Below are positions 8,372 to 17,330 of a DNA stretch of 64,000 nucleotides, one piece after another (the first letter of the stretch is position 1; each line of letters begins with the position of its first letter). The notes under the pieces are model-generated. The model was given only the letters and a program-made list of their open reading frames with translations. It did not search any database and was not told where the DNA came from. The position numbers were made by a program, and so were the translations under genes. This DNA comes from UBA1413 sp964552955 (GTDB lineage: Bacteria > Bacteroidota > Bacteroidia > Bacteroidales > Prolixibacteraceae): positions 56,504 to 120,503 of the forward strand of contig CAZKIU010000004.1 of the NCBI GenBank assembly GCA_964552955.1, in the 5' to 3' direction.

Positions 8372-8500
8372 GGGGATGAAGCGGATCATGGGGTGCCCCC
8401 GGCCCCTTGTAATCTGGGATGAAGCGGATCAATGGGGACCCCGGTGGAGGTTGAGGTCAGATGAGATCAGATAAGGTCAGATGGGATCAGATAAGGTCGG
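8372..8500. repeat. Two short tandem repeat sets between anti-sigma and beta-repeat genes
   Basis: Two copies of GGGATGAAGCGGATCA (from about 8373 and 8416) are followed by two adjacent 20-base units, GTCAGATGAGATCAGATAAG (8456-8475) and the same with one change (8476-8495). No gene is visible in this spacer. Confidence 0.55.
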
Positions 8501-8562
8501 AGGAGGTCTGACAGGCCGCCGGGGCTTGGTAGAGAAGGTGTAACCATTAAATAAATGTTCAG

Positions 8563-9594
8563 ATGAAACAGAAAATGAAGTCGATTTTTCTCCTGGTGCT
8601 GCTGGTGGTGGCGACGCTTGAAGCCGGGGCACAGGAAGGAACGCGCCGGTTCAGCAAAAGCTGGCCTGCCGCGGATGTGGAAACCCTGATGATCACCAAT
8701 AAATATGGTGAGGTGAAAATCAACAACAGCAGTAACGGTATGGTGACCGTCGAGGTGGTCGTGAAGGTGGAAGGGAATGCTTCACAGGAGAAGGCCTTGC
8801 TGGAAGCCGTCACTGTTGAATTCGGAAAAGAGGGCCGGACGGCCAAAGCTGAAACCCAGATCGAGGGTAACCTCAGAATCCGGAATAATTTCAGCATCGA
8901 CTATTTGGTGAACATCCCTTCGGAAAAGAACCTGGTGGTCACCAATAAATTCGGGAATGTGGTGCTGGATGCCCTTTCGGGAAAGGGTGATTTTCATGTG
9001 GCTTACGGGAATTTAACGGCCAGCGGAATTACAAGTTCCGGACTGAAGCTGGCGATCGACTACGGTAAAGTCGATATCGGCTCTTTTCAGGATGCTGACG
9101 TCGTTCTGTCCTATAGCAAGCTTTATGTGGGCAGCGGTCGCCGGTTGTTGCTGACCTCCAAATACTCGGTAATAGAGGCTGAGACCCTGGAGGCAGTTGA
9201 CCTGAATTCGAAATACGATACTTTCGGATGCGGGGAGGTCAGTATTCTGGACGGGGAGAGCAAATTTACCAATTACCGGATTGGGACACTGGAAAAGCGG
9301 CTGAAGCTGGTTTCAGCCTATGGAACCGTCAAGGTAGATCATATTCCTGCCGGCTTTGAACTGCTGGATGTGGGATCGACCTATGCCCAGGTGAACCTGG
9401 GGATTGATCCGGAGGCTTCCTGGGAAATGGATGCTTCCTGCGAGTATTGTAATATCAGTTACCCGCAGGAACGGTTTAAAGGCAACAGGATCAAAGAAAA
9501 CACCCGGGAGACGGTGCAGGGCAAGGTGGCTTCCGGCGCTCCGGGAAAGGTGAAGGTAGTCAGCAAGTATGGCAATATCAAGCTGGTAAAATAA
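8563..9594 (+). CDS. Secreted beta-repeat protein, DUF4097/adhesin-like
   Basis: A 343-residue exported protein. The signal peptide is clear (lysine-rich start, hydrophobic core, cleavage near GAQEG at about residue 22). The mature part consists of about ten short repeats around a Tyr/Phe-Gly pair: NKYGEVKI, NKFGNVVL, AYGNLTAS, DYGKVDIG, SYSKLYVG, SKYSVIEA, SKYDTFGC, SAYGTVKV, STYAQVNL and SKYGNIKL. This spacing fits a parallel beta-helix or solenoid like the putative adhesins of the DUF4097 group, which often accompany sigma/anti-sigma pairs in Bacteroidota. It lies 193 bases downstream of the anti-sigma gene and may be a target of the sigma factor. Activity unknown. Confidence 0.75.
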   Translation: MKQKMKSIFLLVLLVVATLEAGAQEGTRRFSKSWPAADVETLMITNKYGEVKINNSSNGMVTVEVVVKVEGNASQEKALLEAVTVEFGKEGRTAKAETQIEGNLRIRNNFSIDYLVNIPSEKNLVVTNKFGNVVLDALSGKGDFHVAYGNLTASGITSSGLKLAIDYGKVDIGSFQDADVVLSYSKLYVGSGRRLLLTSKYSVIEAETLEAVDLNSKYDTFGCGEVSILDGESKFTNYRIGTLEKRLKLVSAYGTVKVDHIPAGFELLDVGSTYAQVNLGIDPEASWEMDASCEYCNISYPQERFKGNRIKENTRETVQGKVASGAPGKVKVVSKYGNIKLVK

Positions 9595-9611
9595 CCCCGG
9601 GTGGCCCCGGG

Positions 9612-9668
9612 ATGCCTCTTGCAATCATCCGGGAAGAACCCTGCAATCATCCGGGAAGGCCCTGCAAC
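9612..9668. repeat. Imperfect 21-22-base repeat, two full copies and a partial
   Basis: TGCAATCATCCGGGAAG occurs twice 22 bases apart, and a third partial TGCAACC follows, in the short space after the beta-repeat gene. Confidence 0.5.
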
Positions 9669-9698
9669 CTTAAAATATACTGGAATAAACGTGGAGAG

Positions 9699-9721
9699 AT
9701 CCGGCCTGTTGAAGGCCGGAT
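9699..9721. terminator. Intrinsic terminator between convergent genes
   Basis: A perfect nine-base stem (ATCCGGCCT / AGGCCGGAT) with a five-base loop, followed on the plus strand by TTCTATTTG. It sits between the beta-repeat gene and the convergent glycosyltransferase gene. Confidence 0.6.
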
Positions 9722-9723
9722 TT

Positions 9724-10641
9724 CTATTTGGGGGTCAGCGGCTTCTGGTTGGAAAGGGAGCAGAGGTAACCGGCACGGTAGAGGTCAAAAAGGAGCAGGG
9801 AGGGGTGAGGGCCGGTGAGGTGGGCCCGGAGGCGGGGTTCTGTCAGACTGAAGAGAGCCGCCGCCAGGGGCCGTAACCCCCAACGCTCAGCACGCTTCAG
9901 TCCGCGCAGCAATCCCGAGGTCTCATCAAAGCGGGGATCTCTAACCAGGTGCCGGGAGATATACAACAGGTTGGCCAGGGCAGCCCTGCTCTTTTCCAGG
10001 TATTCACCGGAGGTCTCCAGTCCGGTGTGAAAAACGGGATTGTCAATATGGTGAATGGTGATTCCTGCCTGCCGCAGGTCATATCCCAGGAGGGTATCTT
10101 CGTGACCATACCCCTTGATGGCCTCCCGGAAGGGATGGGCCAGAAGCACCTCCCGGTTAATCATGAAGTTGTTCGCGGTAATTGCGAATCCGTTTTCCTT
10201 TTCCCTGATAGCGGCGGGGCGTTGTTCTCTATTACTGCCGTAGGTCCAGCGCAGGAGCTGGGAGGATGCTTCAGGAGGCTCATCATGGTAGAGGGTTCCG
10301 CCACAGAGGACCCCTTCTGTTGGCAGATGGGACAGGTATTTTATCAGGAAATCGCCGGTGGGGAGCATCGAATCGGCATCCAGAAAGAGGAGCCAGGGAA
10401 ACCGGGCCGATTGGCCCAGCAGATTGCGGAGGGCGGCCCGGCCCAAGTTGCTCTCTCCCCTGCGATAGACTGTGCCCGGCAGGGTGGCGGTCTCCCCGTT
10501 GTGCCGATGCCAATGCTCCTCTGATCCATCGTCATAAAGGAGGATCTCCACGGGAACCGGGGCCCTTGCGGCCTGCTCTGACAACTGACGGGCCAGCGGC
10601 CTGACATCGGTATTGTAAACGGGTACACAAACGGTTATCAT
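9724..10641 (-). CDS. Glycosyltransferase family 2
   Basis: A 305-residue GT-A fold glycosyltransferase. The N-terminus TVCVPVYNTDV begins the nucleotide-binding fold; LLYDDGSEEHW carries an early acidic pair; FLDADSMLP is the DxD metal-binding motif; HEDTLLGYDLRQAG is the ED motif with the likely catalytic base. There is no transmembrane segment, so it is a soluble cytoplasmic or peripheral enzyme adding one sugar from a nucleotide donor, probably to surface polysaccharide or glycoprotein. The acceptor is unknown and no polysaccharide cluster surrounds it. It is divergent from the thioredoxin-like gene at 10830. Confidence 0.9.
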   Translation of the reverse strand: MITVCVPVYNTDVRPLARQLSEQAARAPVPVEILLYDDGSEEHWHRHNGETATLPGTVYRRGESNLGRAALRNLLGQSARFPWLLFLDADSMLPTGDFLIKYLSHLPTEGVLCGGTLYHDEPPEASSQLLRWTYGSNREQRPAAIREKENGFAITANNFMINREVLLAHPFREAIKGYGHEDTLLGYDLRQAGITIHHIDNPVFHTGLETSGEYLEKSRAALANLLYISRHLVRDPRFDETSGLLRGLKRAERWGLRPLAAALFSLTEPRLRAHLTGPHPSLLLFDLYRAGYLCSLSNQKPLTPK

Positions 10642-10747
10642 GGTGCGATAAAATCGGATGAAGGAAAAATCCCTGAAAATAAACCAATTTTAGGAAGAAA
10701 AAGTATATCGCGGGGTGGGCCGGAGGTAAAATTATGGTCAGGGGCAT

Positions 10748-10755
10748 TATTTTTG
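10748..10755 (+). promoter_or_regulatory. -7 promoter element, TATTTTTG
   Basis: Exact TAnnTTTG match, 74 bases upstream of the thioredoxin-like gene at 10830. Confidence 0.5.
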
Positions 10756-10829
10756 CAGTCAGCAAGCCAGACGGGAACGGTGGCCTGCAGCGCCCTGTGG
10801 GGCCATGGTGTTATTTTTAACTGGATGGC

Positions 10830-12269
10830 ATGAAGAGAAGTCTGTTATGGATAGTGTTGCTGGTGGTGATGCTGCCGGCTTCAGGAAAAGGATACCGGAT
10901 TGTCGTGAAGCTGGGGGCCTCTCCCACGACTCAGGTTTTTCTGGCCGGCTATTATGGGGCTAATATTTACCTGCGTGACACCACCATGACCGACAGTGGA
11001 GGTAAAGGTGTTTTTGAGCGGGATAGCTTGCTTCCGGAGGGGCTTTATAAAATCTACCTCGACAAAGACCGCCATTTTGATTTTCTGCTGGGGGCTGATC
11101 AGACCCTGACCATTACGAATCCGGGGTATGCGCTCGATGGTCTGGAGGTGGAAGGGGCCACTGAAAGTGAGGAGTTTCTGGTCTATATACGATGGCTGAG
11201 GGAGCAACAGCGGAAGCTGGCGCAGCTGGATACCGCCCTGACCAGGGCCGGAGGGGAGGAAAAAGAAAGGATCACCGCTCAGATCAGGGATTTGTCGGCA
11301 TCGGTAAGCGACTATTGGAAGCAGAAGGCCGCTGAATACCCGGGGAGCATGCTGGCAGCCTTTCTGATGGCCAACTATACGGAGGAACTCCGGCCCGGAG
11401 ATATCCCTGAAGCCTGGACAGCCAATGATTCCCTGCGTTGGGTTTATGAGTATACCTTCAGGAAGAACCATTTCTTTGACCATATGGATCTCTCCGACGA
11501 ACGGCTGCTGAATACGCCTCTGTATAAAAGCAGGCTGGATACCTATCTGGAAAAGGTTTTGCTCCAGCTTTATGATTCTGTCAAGCCGGCGGCTTACGAC
11601 CTGATCCGGCGCGCCTCGGCCAACCCGCAGACTTTCAGGTTTGTCACCTCCCATCTGCTGAACATGGGACTGACCAGCAGGGTGATGGGGATGGATGGCC
11701 TCTTCGTGGATGTGGCCCGCGACTATTATCTTTCGGGGAAAGCCAATTGGGTCGATTCCACCACTATGGCCAAAATCAGGGAGAACCTCCTCTTCCTTGA
11801 AAACAACCTCATCGGCCATGCAGCCCGGGATCTCAGAATGGAAACCCTGGAGGGTCATCCCTTCCGCCTTTACCAGCAAAACAATAATTATATCATCCTG
11901 ATCTTCTTCGAACCCAACTGCTCCCATTGTAATGAGTATGTTCCCCGGCTCTACAGGGAGGTTTATCTTCCTTTCCGTGACAAGGGGCTGGAGGTGGTGG
12001 CCGGCTATACCCTGGATAAACGGGAGGAATGGCAGGATTTTGTTGACAAGAACCAGCTTGATGACTGGGTTAATGTGTGGGATCCCCATCATCTTTCACG
12101 GTTCAAGATCCTATACGATACCAGGACTACTCCTTCGGTCTATCTGTTGGACAGGGAGAAGAAAATTGTGGCTAAAAAATGTTCGATCGAGTTTCTTAAG
12201 AGCTTCCTGGGAGATCAACTGGGTGGGGCCAGCCAGGGGGAAGTCACGACGAGCCCGGTTCTGGACTAA
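10830..12269 (+). CDS. Periplasmic thioredoxin-fold protein with DUF4369/DUF5106-type regions
   Basis: A 479-residue exported protein. A signal peptide occupies about residues 1-20. The first 120 residues are beta-rich, like the DUF4369 domain (TDSGGKGVFERDSLLPEGLYKI), followed by a helical middle of roughly 230 residues like DUF5106. The last 140 residues are a TlpA/ResA-type thioredoxin domain with the active-site pair in FFEPNCSHCNEY and the cis-proline in TTPSVYLLD. This architecture is common in Bacteroidota and is thought to reduce or isomerise disulfides in the periplasm. It is a single-gene unit with its own promoter. Substrates are unknown. Confidence 0.85.
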   Translation: MKRSLLWIVLLVVMLPASGKGYRIVVKLGASPTTQVFLAGYYGANIYLRDTTMTDSGGKGVFERDSLLPEGLYKIYLDKDRHFDFLLGADQTLTITNPGYALDGLEVEGATESEEFLVYIRWLREQQRKLAQLDTALTRAGGEEKERITAQIRDLSASVSDYWKQKAAEYPGSMLAAFLMANYTEELRPGDIPEAWTANDSLRWVYEYTFRKNHFFDHMDLSDERLLNTPLYKSRLDTYLEKVLLQLYDSVKPAAYDLIRRASANPQTFRFVTSHLLNMGLTSRVMGMDGLFVDVARDYYLSGKANWVDSTTMAKIRENLLFLENNLIGHAARDLRMETLEGHPFRLYQQNNNYIILIFFEPNCSHCNEYVPRLYREVYLPFRDKGLEVVAGYTLDKREEWQDFVDKNQLDDWVNVWDPHHLSRFKILYDTRTTPSVYLLDREKKIVAKKCSIEFLKSFLGDQLGGASQGEVTTSPVLD

Positions 12270-12382
12270 AAGTGGTTAGAGCAGACCATTTTTAGTGGTG
12301 GAAATTAAATAGAATAGCTTTAAATAAGGGCCCGTTTTCCAAAAAATGGGCAGATGTCATTTTGTCCATACCCCGAAATATG

Positions 12383-12390
12383 TAGTTTTG
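12383..12390 (+). promoter_or_regulatory. -7 promoter element of the rseC-rnf operon, TAGTTTTG
   Basis: Exact TAnnTTTG match ending 22 bases before the ATG at 12413. It decides the start: the in-frame TTG at 12401 would fall almost on the transcription start. Confidence 0.6.
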
Positions 12391-12412
12391 CTATTTCCCT
12401 TTGACGGATAAA

Positions 12413-12826
12413 ATGGATGAAATAAGGCATAACGGGATAGTTTCCGCCATATACGCAGACCATCTTGTCGTAACTATTATCAATCAGTCGGCTTGTTCAG
12501 CCTGTCATGCCCGGGGGGGATGCCTGGCCTCCGACATGAAGGAGAAGGAGATAGAGGTACCCCGACCTGAAGGTGATTATATACAGGGGCAGCATGTGAC
12601 GGTTGTACTGAGGGAATCCATGGGGATAAAAGCCCTCTTTTACGGATATCTGCTTCCTTTTCTCATTCTGATTCTTACTCTGGTGGTGGTACTGGAACTT
12701 ACTGGCAATGAGTTGGTGGGTGGGGTGTCGGCCCTGGCCATGCTGGGTCCTTACTATCTGCTGTTATATCTTATCCGTGACCGGATGAAGAAATCTTTTA
12801 GTTTTAGCATAGATGCAAATCAATAG
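12413..12826 (+). CDS. rseC: RseC/SoxR-reducing-system-like membrane protein
   Basis: A 137-residue inner-membrane protein of the RseC family. A cytoplasmic N-terminal domain carries the cysteine cluster CSACHARGGC and ends in a beta-barrel-like segment; two transmembrane helices follow (ALFYGYLLPFLILILTLVV and the helix after GNELVGG). In proteobacteria RseC works with Rsx/Rnf to reduce SoxR; in Bacteroidota it commonly heads the rnf operon, as here, with nine bases before rnfB. A role in assembly or electron delivery of Rnf is inferred. Start chosen at ATG 12413 because of the promoter position. Confidence 0.88.
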   Translation: MDEIRHNGIVSAIYADHLVVTIINQSACSACHARGGCLASDMKEKEIEVPRPEGDYIQGQHVTVVLRESMGIKALFYGYLLPFLILILTLVVVLELTGNELVGGVSALAMLGPYYLLLYLIRDRMKKSFSFSIDANQ

Positions 12827-12835
12827 ATCTTATCC

Positions 12836-13702
12836 ATGAATGCTTCTTTGATTTATACTATTGTCACATTGGCCGGTATTGGAACGGCGTCGGGTGTGAT
12901 TCTCTATTTTGTAGCCCGGAAGTTCCGGGTTATAGAGGATCCGCGGATCGACACGGTGGAGAAGGCTCTGCCGGGGGCCAATTGCGGGGGGTGTGGTTAT
13001 GCAGGATGCCGGGCGTTTGCCGAGGCCTGCGTGAAAGAGAATGATCTGGCCCATCTTTTCTGCCCGGTAGGGGGAAATGAAGGAATGGCCGGCGTGGCCT
13101 CCATACTGGGGTTGGAGGCGGTGCGCAAGGATCCGCGGGTGGCGGTGGTCCGCTGTAATGGCACCTGTGAGCACCGGCCCCGGGTCAACAGGTATGATGG
13201 GGTGATGACCTGTGCCATTATCCATAATTTGTACAGTGGGGAAACCGGGTGTCAGTATGGCTGTCTGGGGTGTGGCGACTGCTGCGTGGTCTGTGATTTC
13301 GATGCCATCCACATGAATCCGGTGACGGGTCTTCCGGAGGTGACCGATGAGAAATGTACGGCCTGCGGGGCTTGTGTGATCGCCTGTCCTAAAAACCTGA
13401 TTGAGTTGCGCAAGAAAAATGCTAAAGACCGGAAGATTTACGTTGCCTGCCGCAATGAGGAGAGGGGAGGCCCGGCCCGTAAGGCGTGCCAGGTAGCCTG
13501 CATAGGGTGTAGCAAGTGTTTTGATGTGTGTGCTTACGATGCCATCACCATGGGTACCAACCTGGCCTTCATCGATTCTGATAAGTGCAAGTTGTGCCGC
13601 AAGTGTGTGGAGGTGTGTCCCACCAATGCCATCATTGAAGTAGGTTTTCCGCCGCGCAAAGCCAAACCGGCCGTCACCGAAACCACTACAGTTAACCAAT
13701 AA
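12836..13702 (+). CDS. rnfB: Rnf electron transport complex subunit B (ferredoxin subunit)
   Basis: A 288-residue iron-sulfur subunit that takes electrons from reduced ferredoxin. An N-terminal hydrophobic anchor (residues about 5-25) is followed by a four-Cys motif in NCGGCGYAGCRAFAEAC, then a run of cysteine clusters: GCQYGCLGCGDCCVVC, CTACGACVIACP, CIGCSKCFDVC and CKLCRKCVEVCP. This is several [4Fe-4S] sites, more than the short proteobacterial form. It is the first structural gene of the rnfBCDGEA set, the order usual in Bacteroidota. A polar region rich in Ala/Pro/Thr ends the protein. Confidence 0.96.
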   Translation: MNASLIYTIVTLAGIGTASGVILYFVARKFRVIEDPRIDTVEKALPGANCGGCGYAGCRAFAEACVKENDLAHLFCPVGGNEGMAGVASILGLEAVRKDPRVAVVRCNGTCEHRPRVNRYDGVMTCAIIHNLYSGETGCQYGCLGCGDCCVVCDFDAIHMNPVTGLPEVTDEKCTACGACVIACPKNLIELRKKNAKDRKIYVACRNEERGGPARKACQVACIGCSKCFDVCAYDAITMGTNLAFIDSDKCKLCRKCVEVCPTNAIIEVGFPPRKAKPAVTETTTVNQ

Positions 13703-13713
13703 ACCGGATCAAC

Positions 13714-15045
13714 GTGTTGAAAACATTCAAACTCGGGGGTGTTCACCCTCCGGAAAACAAACTTTCTGCCGACGCGCAGATCAGGGAGTTGCCGCTTCCC
13801 GCCGTGGTTTCCATTCCTATGGGGCAGCATATAGGCGCTCCGGCCACCCCTTTGGTCAAGAAGGGCGACAAGGTTAAGACCGGTCAATTGATCGGTAGAG
13901 CTTCAGGTTTTGTCTCTGCCCATATCCATTCCTCTGTTTCGGGAACCGTCACCCGGGTAGATCAGGTGACAGATGCCTCGGGTTATCCCCGAACCGGTGT
14001 GGTCATCAAGGTGGAAGGGGACGAATGGGCCGAAGAGATAGACCGGTCGCCGGAATTGGTCAGGGCCTGTTCTCTTGCCGGTCACGAAATCGTAGAAAGA
14101 ATTCAGGCAGCAGGGATTGTCGGGATGGGGGGAGCCACCTTTCCTACCCATATCAAACTGGTCCCTCCCAAGGGGATGAAAGCCGGACTGTTGATTATCA
14201 ACGGGGTGGAGTGTGAGCCCTGGCTCACCGCCGACAACCGGCTGATGGTTGAAAAAAGCCGGGAGATCCTGGTCGGCACGGAGTTGCTGATGAAGGCCCT
14301 GGGCGTGGAGAAAGCTTGCATCGGAATCGAGGCGAACAAGCCGGAGGCTATCCTTAAGATGAAGGAGGCGACTGCGGGATTCTCCGGAATCACCGTGGAG
14401 GTGCTGAAGGTCAAGTATCCCCAGGGAGGGGAGAAACAGTTGATCAAGGCGGTCACGGGCAGGGAGGTTCCCCCGGGGGCGTTACCGGTCGCGGTAGGTT
14501 GCGTTGTCAGCAATGTGGGTACCGCCTTTGCCGTCTATGAGGCAGTCCAGAAGAATAAGCCACTCCTTGAAAGGGTGGTCACCGTCACCGGCAGGGACCT
14601 GAAGCAACCCTCGAACCTGAAAGTCAGGATTGGGACCTCTCTAATGGAGGTCATTACCTATGCAGGGGGCCTGCCTGAAGGGACCGGTAAGGTCATCAGT
14701 GGGGGGCCCATGATGGGTAAAGCCGTGGCATCCCTGGAGGTGCCCGTGACCAAGGGGACGTCCGGAGTCTTGCTGATGCCGGGAGAGCAGTCGGGACGTC
14801 AGCCGCAACTCCCCTGCATCCGGTGTTCGCGATGTGCCAGCGCCTGCCCGATGGGACTGGAGCCTTTCCTGCTGATGACGCTGACGGAAAAATCACTCTG
14901 GGAAAGGGTGGAGAACGAAAAGGTCCTCGACTGCATCGAATGTGGCAGTTGCAGCTATTCCTGTCCGGCCAGCAGGCCTCTGCTTGATCATATCCGCTAT
15001 GGCAAGGCCAGGGTGGGACAGATCGTCCGTTCACGTAAAAATTAA
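13714..15045 (+). CDS. rnfC: Rnf complex subunit C (NADH-binding)
   Basis: A 443-residue peripheral subunit carrying the NADH/FMN site. The N-terminal FKLGGVHPPENK and the region MGQHIGAPATPLVKKGDKV are typical. The Rossmann-like glycine region includes GGATFPTHIK and INGVECEPWL. Two ferredoxin-like clusters close the protein, CIRCSRCASACP and CIECGSCSYSCP. The start is GTG at 13714, or possibly the adjacent TTG at 13717; no ATG is available. It follows rnfB by 11 bases. Confidence 0.96.
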   Translation: MLKTFKLGGVHPPENKLSADAQIRELPLPAVVSIPMGQHIGAPATPLVKKGDKVKTGQLIGRASGFVSAHIHSSVSGTVTRVDQVTDASGYPRTGVVIKVEGDEWAEEIDRSPELVRACSLAGHEIVERIQAAGIVGMGGATFPTHIKLVPPKGMKAGLLIINGVECEPWLTADNRLMVEKSREILVGTELLMKALGVEKACIGIEANKPEAILKMKEATAGFSGITVEVLKVKYPQGGEKQLIKAVTGREVPPGALPVAVGCVVSNVGTAFAVYEAVQKNKPLLERVVTVTGRDLKQPSNLKVRIGTSLMEVITYAGGLPEGTGKVISGGPMMGKAVASLEVPVTKGTSGVLLMPGEQSGRQPQLPCIRCSRCASACPMGLEPFLLMTLTEKSLWERVENEKVLDCIECGSCSYSCPASRPLLDHIRYGKARVGQIVRSRKN

Positions 15046-15063
15046 CTAAATAATAACCAGTAA

Positions 15064-16050
15064 ATGAATGGATTATTAACGATATCTCCCTCGCCTCACG
15101 TCCATACCGACGATTCGGTGAGGAAGATCATGTACCGGGTGATCCTGGCTTTGATGCCGGCTTTTCTCTGGTCGGTTTTCGTTTTTGGGTTCGATGCGGT
15201 CAGGGTGACCCTGATCAGTGTGGTGGCCTGTGTAGGGGTGGAGTACCTGCTGCAACGGTTTGTGCTGAAGGTGACCCCGACCATCCACGATGGATCAGCC
15301 GCGCTCACCGGGTTGCTGCTGGCATTTAACGTACCGGCATCGCTCCCCTGGTGGATCATCATCCTGGGCGCTTTCTTTGCCATAGCGATTGCCAAGGTCT
15401 CCTTCGGAGGCCTGGGCGCCAACATCTTCAACCCGGCGCTGGCCGGCCGTGTTTTTATGCTGATTTCCTTTCCCGTGCATATGACCAGCTGGCCCGTAGG
15501 GCGGGGAGCCGCCCCCGATGCCGTCACGGCAGCCACCCCGCTGGGGATGCTCAAGGAAGGAGTTATCAGCGGCAAACCCCTGAGTCAGATCCAGGGCAGC
15601 CTCCCCGATACTACCGATCTCTTCCTGGGCACCATGGGCGGTTCCCTGGGTGAGATCTCCGCCCTGCTATTGCTGGTTGGAGGCATCTATCTGCTGGTCC
15701 GCAAAATAATTACCTGGCATATTCCCGTCTCCATCCTGGTGACCATCCTGATTTATGCCGGAATTTTCTGGCTGATCAGTCCGGAGAAATATATGGATCC
15801 CCTGTTCCACCTGTTGGCAGGAGGGGCCATCCTGGGCGCCGTCTTCATGGCCACTGACATGGTGACCTCTCCAATGAACGCTAAGGCGCAGCTTATTTAT
15901 GGCGCCGGCATTGGTATCATCACCATGACCATCCGTCTCTTCGGAGCCTATCCTGAAGGGATCTCCTTTGCCATCCTGATCATGAATGCCGTCACTCCTT
16001 TGCTCAACAGTGTGATTAAACCCAAAAGATTCGGAGGAACTCCCTCATGA
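15064..16050 (+). CDS. rnfD: Rnf complex subunit D (membrane, covalent FMN)
   Basis: A 328-residue integral membrane protein with eight to nine hydrophobic segments. The conserved N-terminus SPSPHVHTDDSVRKIMY and the loop GGLGANIFNPALAGRVF match RnfD/NqrB. A threonine in AVTAATPLG (about residue 158) is the probable phosphoester-linked FMN site. It helps couple electron flow from ferredoxin to NAD with ion translocation. Its stop overlaps the start of rnfG by four bases (ATGA). Confidence 0.96.
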   Translation: MNGLLTISPSPHVHTDDSVRKIMYRVILALMPAFLWSVFVFGFDAVRVTLISVVACVGVEYLLQRFVLKVTPTIHDGSAALTGLLLAFNVPASLPWWIIILGAFFAIAIAKVSFGGLGANIFNPALAGRVFMLISFPVHMTSWPVGRGAAPDAVTAATPLGMLKEGVISGKPLSQIQGSLPDTTDLFLGTMGGSLGEISALLLLVGGIYLLVRKIITWHIPVSILVTILIYAGIFWLISPEKYMDPLFHLLAGGAILGAVFMATDMVTSPMNAKAQLIYGAGIGIITMTIRLFGAYPEGISFAILIMNAVTPLLNSVIKPKRFGGTPS

Positions 16051-16688
16051 AACAGCGTGAATCGACCTTTACAAATATGGTGGTGGTCCTGCTGGTGGTC
16101 ACCCTGGTCTCAGGGGCCCTGCTGGGATTTGTCCACCAGATGACCGGGGATGCCATCGAACAGGCCCGGAGTAAAGCCCAGAGCGATGCCATTGCCAGTG
16201 TCCTTCCTTCCTTTGATGAACTTGCGCCGTCCATTAAAATCCTTCCGGAGGAGGGTGCCGATAGTGTGGAGATCTTTCCGGCCTATAGTGCCGGAAAAGT
16301 GGTGGGATATGCCGTGAAGAGTTACTCCTTCAATGGGTTCAGCGGGTTTATCTCGGTGATGGCTGGCGTGGATACCCTGGGCAATTTCACGGGTTATGAG
16401 GTGCTGGAACATAAGGAGACGCCGGGACTGGGGTCCAAGATGGGAGCGTGGTTTAAAAACAGTGAGAAGGAAGGCCAGTGCGTGATTGGCAAGAATCCTG
16501 CCTCAGCGAATTTTACCGTCCGCAAGGATGGGGGAGACATTGATGCGATCACCGCCTCTACGATCACCTCCCGGGCTTTCCTGGAAGCCCTGCGCCGGGC
16601 GCACCAGAGTGTGACCCTCCTCCGGGAGAATAGTCCGGATGAGAAAATGCCCTTGCCAGCGGCGGGACCCACCGGGATGCCACAGTGA
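16047..16688 (+). CDS. rnfG: Rnf complex subunit G (flavoprotein)
   Basis: A 213-residue protein with one N-terminal transmembrane helix (MVVVLLVVTLVSGALLGFV) and a periplasmic FMN-binding domain. The flavinylation motif is DAITASTITS (residues 166-175), where Thr172 is expected to carry covalent FMN, attached by an ApbE-type transferase that is not encoded in this window. The upstream GLGSKMGAWF segment is also typical of the domain. It overlaps rnfD and is followed by 46 bases before rnfE. Confidence 0.95.
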   Translation: MKQRESTFTNMVVVLLVVTLVSGALLGFVHQMTGDAIEQARSKAQSDAIASVLPSFDELAPSIKILPEEGADSVEIFPAYSAGKVVGYAVKSYSFNGFSGFISVMAGVDTLGNFTGYEVLEHKETPGLGSKMGAWFKNSEKEGQCVIGKNPASANFTVRKDGGDIDAITASTITSRAFLEALRRAHQSVTLLRENSPDEKMPLPAAGPTGMPQ

Positions 16689-16734
16689 AGCGATCCTTCT
16701 GTAGAAATTATTCACTCAGAGAAAGTAGAACTTT

Positions 16735-17325
16735 ATGAATCAGATAAAAAACTTTACCAAGGGACTGCTCAGGGAGAATCCGATCCTGGTGTTGGTTCTG
16801 GGGACCTGTCCCACCCTGGGGGTGACTTCCTCCGCGGCCAACGGATTGGGGATGGGCCTGGCGACGACTTTTGTGCTGGCGATGTCCAACCTGGTAATTT
16901 CACTGGTCAAAGACCAGATTCCGGATAAGGTGAGGATCCCCTCTTTTATTGTAATTATTGCCGCATTTGTGACGGTGGTGGAACTGGTCATGCAGGCCTA
17001 TACCCCCGGTTTGTTCAAGAGTCTGGGGATTTTTATTCCCCTGATCGTGGTCAACTGTATTGTGCTGGGGCGGGCCGAGGCCTTTGCCTCCAAGAACGGC
17101 CCGCTCTCCTCCATTGTGGATGGATTGGGTATGGGGCTGGGATTCACCGGGGCCCTGGTGGTTTTGGGAAGCATCCGTGAATTGCTGGGCAGCGGAACGC
17201 TTTTCAACATCCGTCTCTACCCCGAAAATTACACCACCCTTCTTTTCGTCCTGGCCCCAGGTGCCTTCATCGTGCTGGGGTATATGATTGCCATGGTTCA
17301 GAAAATCAATAAAGCCAAAAAATAG
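16735..17325 (+). CDS. rnfE: Rnf complex subunit E (membrane)
   Basis: A 196-residue membrane subunit with about six helices. The N-terminal TKGLLRENPILVLVLGTCPTLG and the NCIVLGRAEAFA segment are diagnostic of RnfE/NqrD. RnfE and RnfA are inverted-topology homologues that share a [2Fe-2S] centre at the interface; the Cys residues in LGTCPTLG and VVNCIVLG correspond to those ligands. Five bases separate it from rnfA. Confidence 0.96.
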   Translation: MNQIKNFTKGLLRENPILVLVLGTCPTLGVTSSAANGLGMGLATTFVLAMSNLVISLVKDQIPDKVRIPSFIVIIAAFVTVVELVMQAYTPGLFKSLGIFIPLIVVNCIVLGRAEAFASKNGPLSSIVDGLGMGLGFTGALVVLGSIRELLGSGTLFNIRLYPENYTTLLFVLAPGAFIVLGYMIAMVQKINKAKK

Positions 17326-17330
17326 CCGTC

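Noticed and set aside
10881..12092. 403-codon minus-strand frame
   Set aside because: Shadow of the thioredoxin-like gene, whose plus-strand product has clear motifs.
12401..12403. TTG start for rseC
   Set aside because: It falls about ten bases after the -7 element; ATG 12413 gives the usual family N-terminus.
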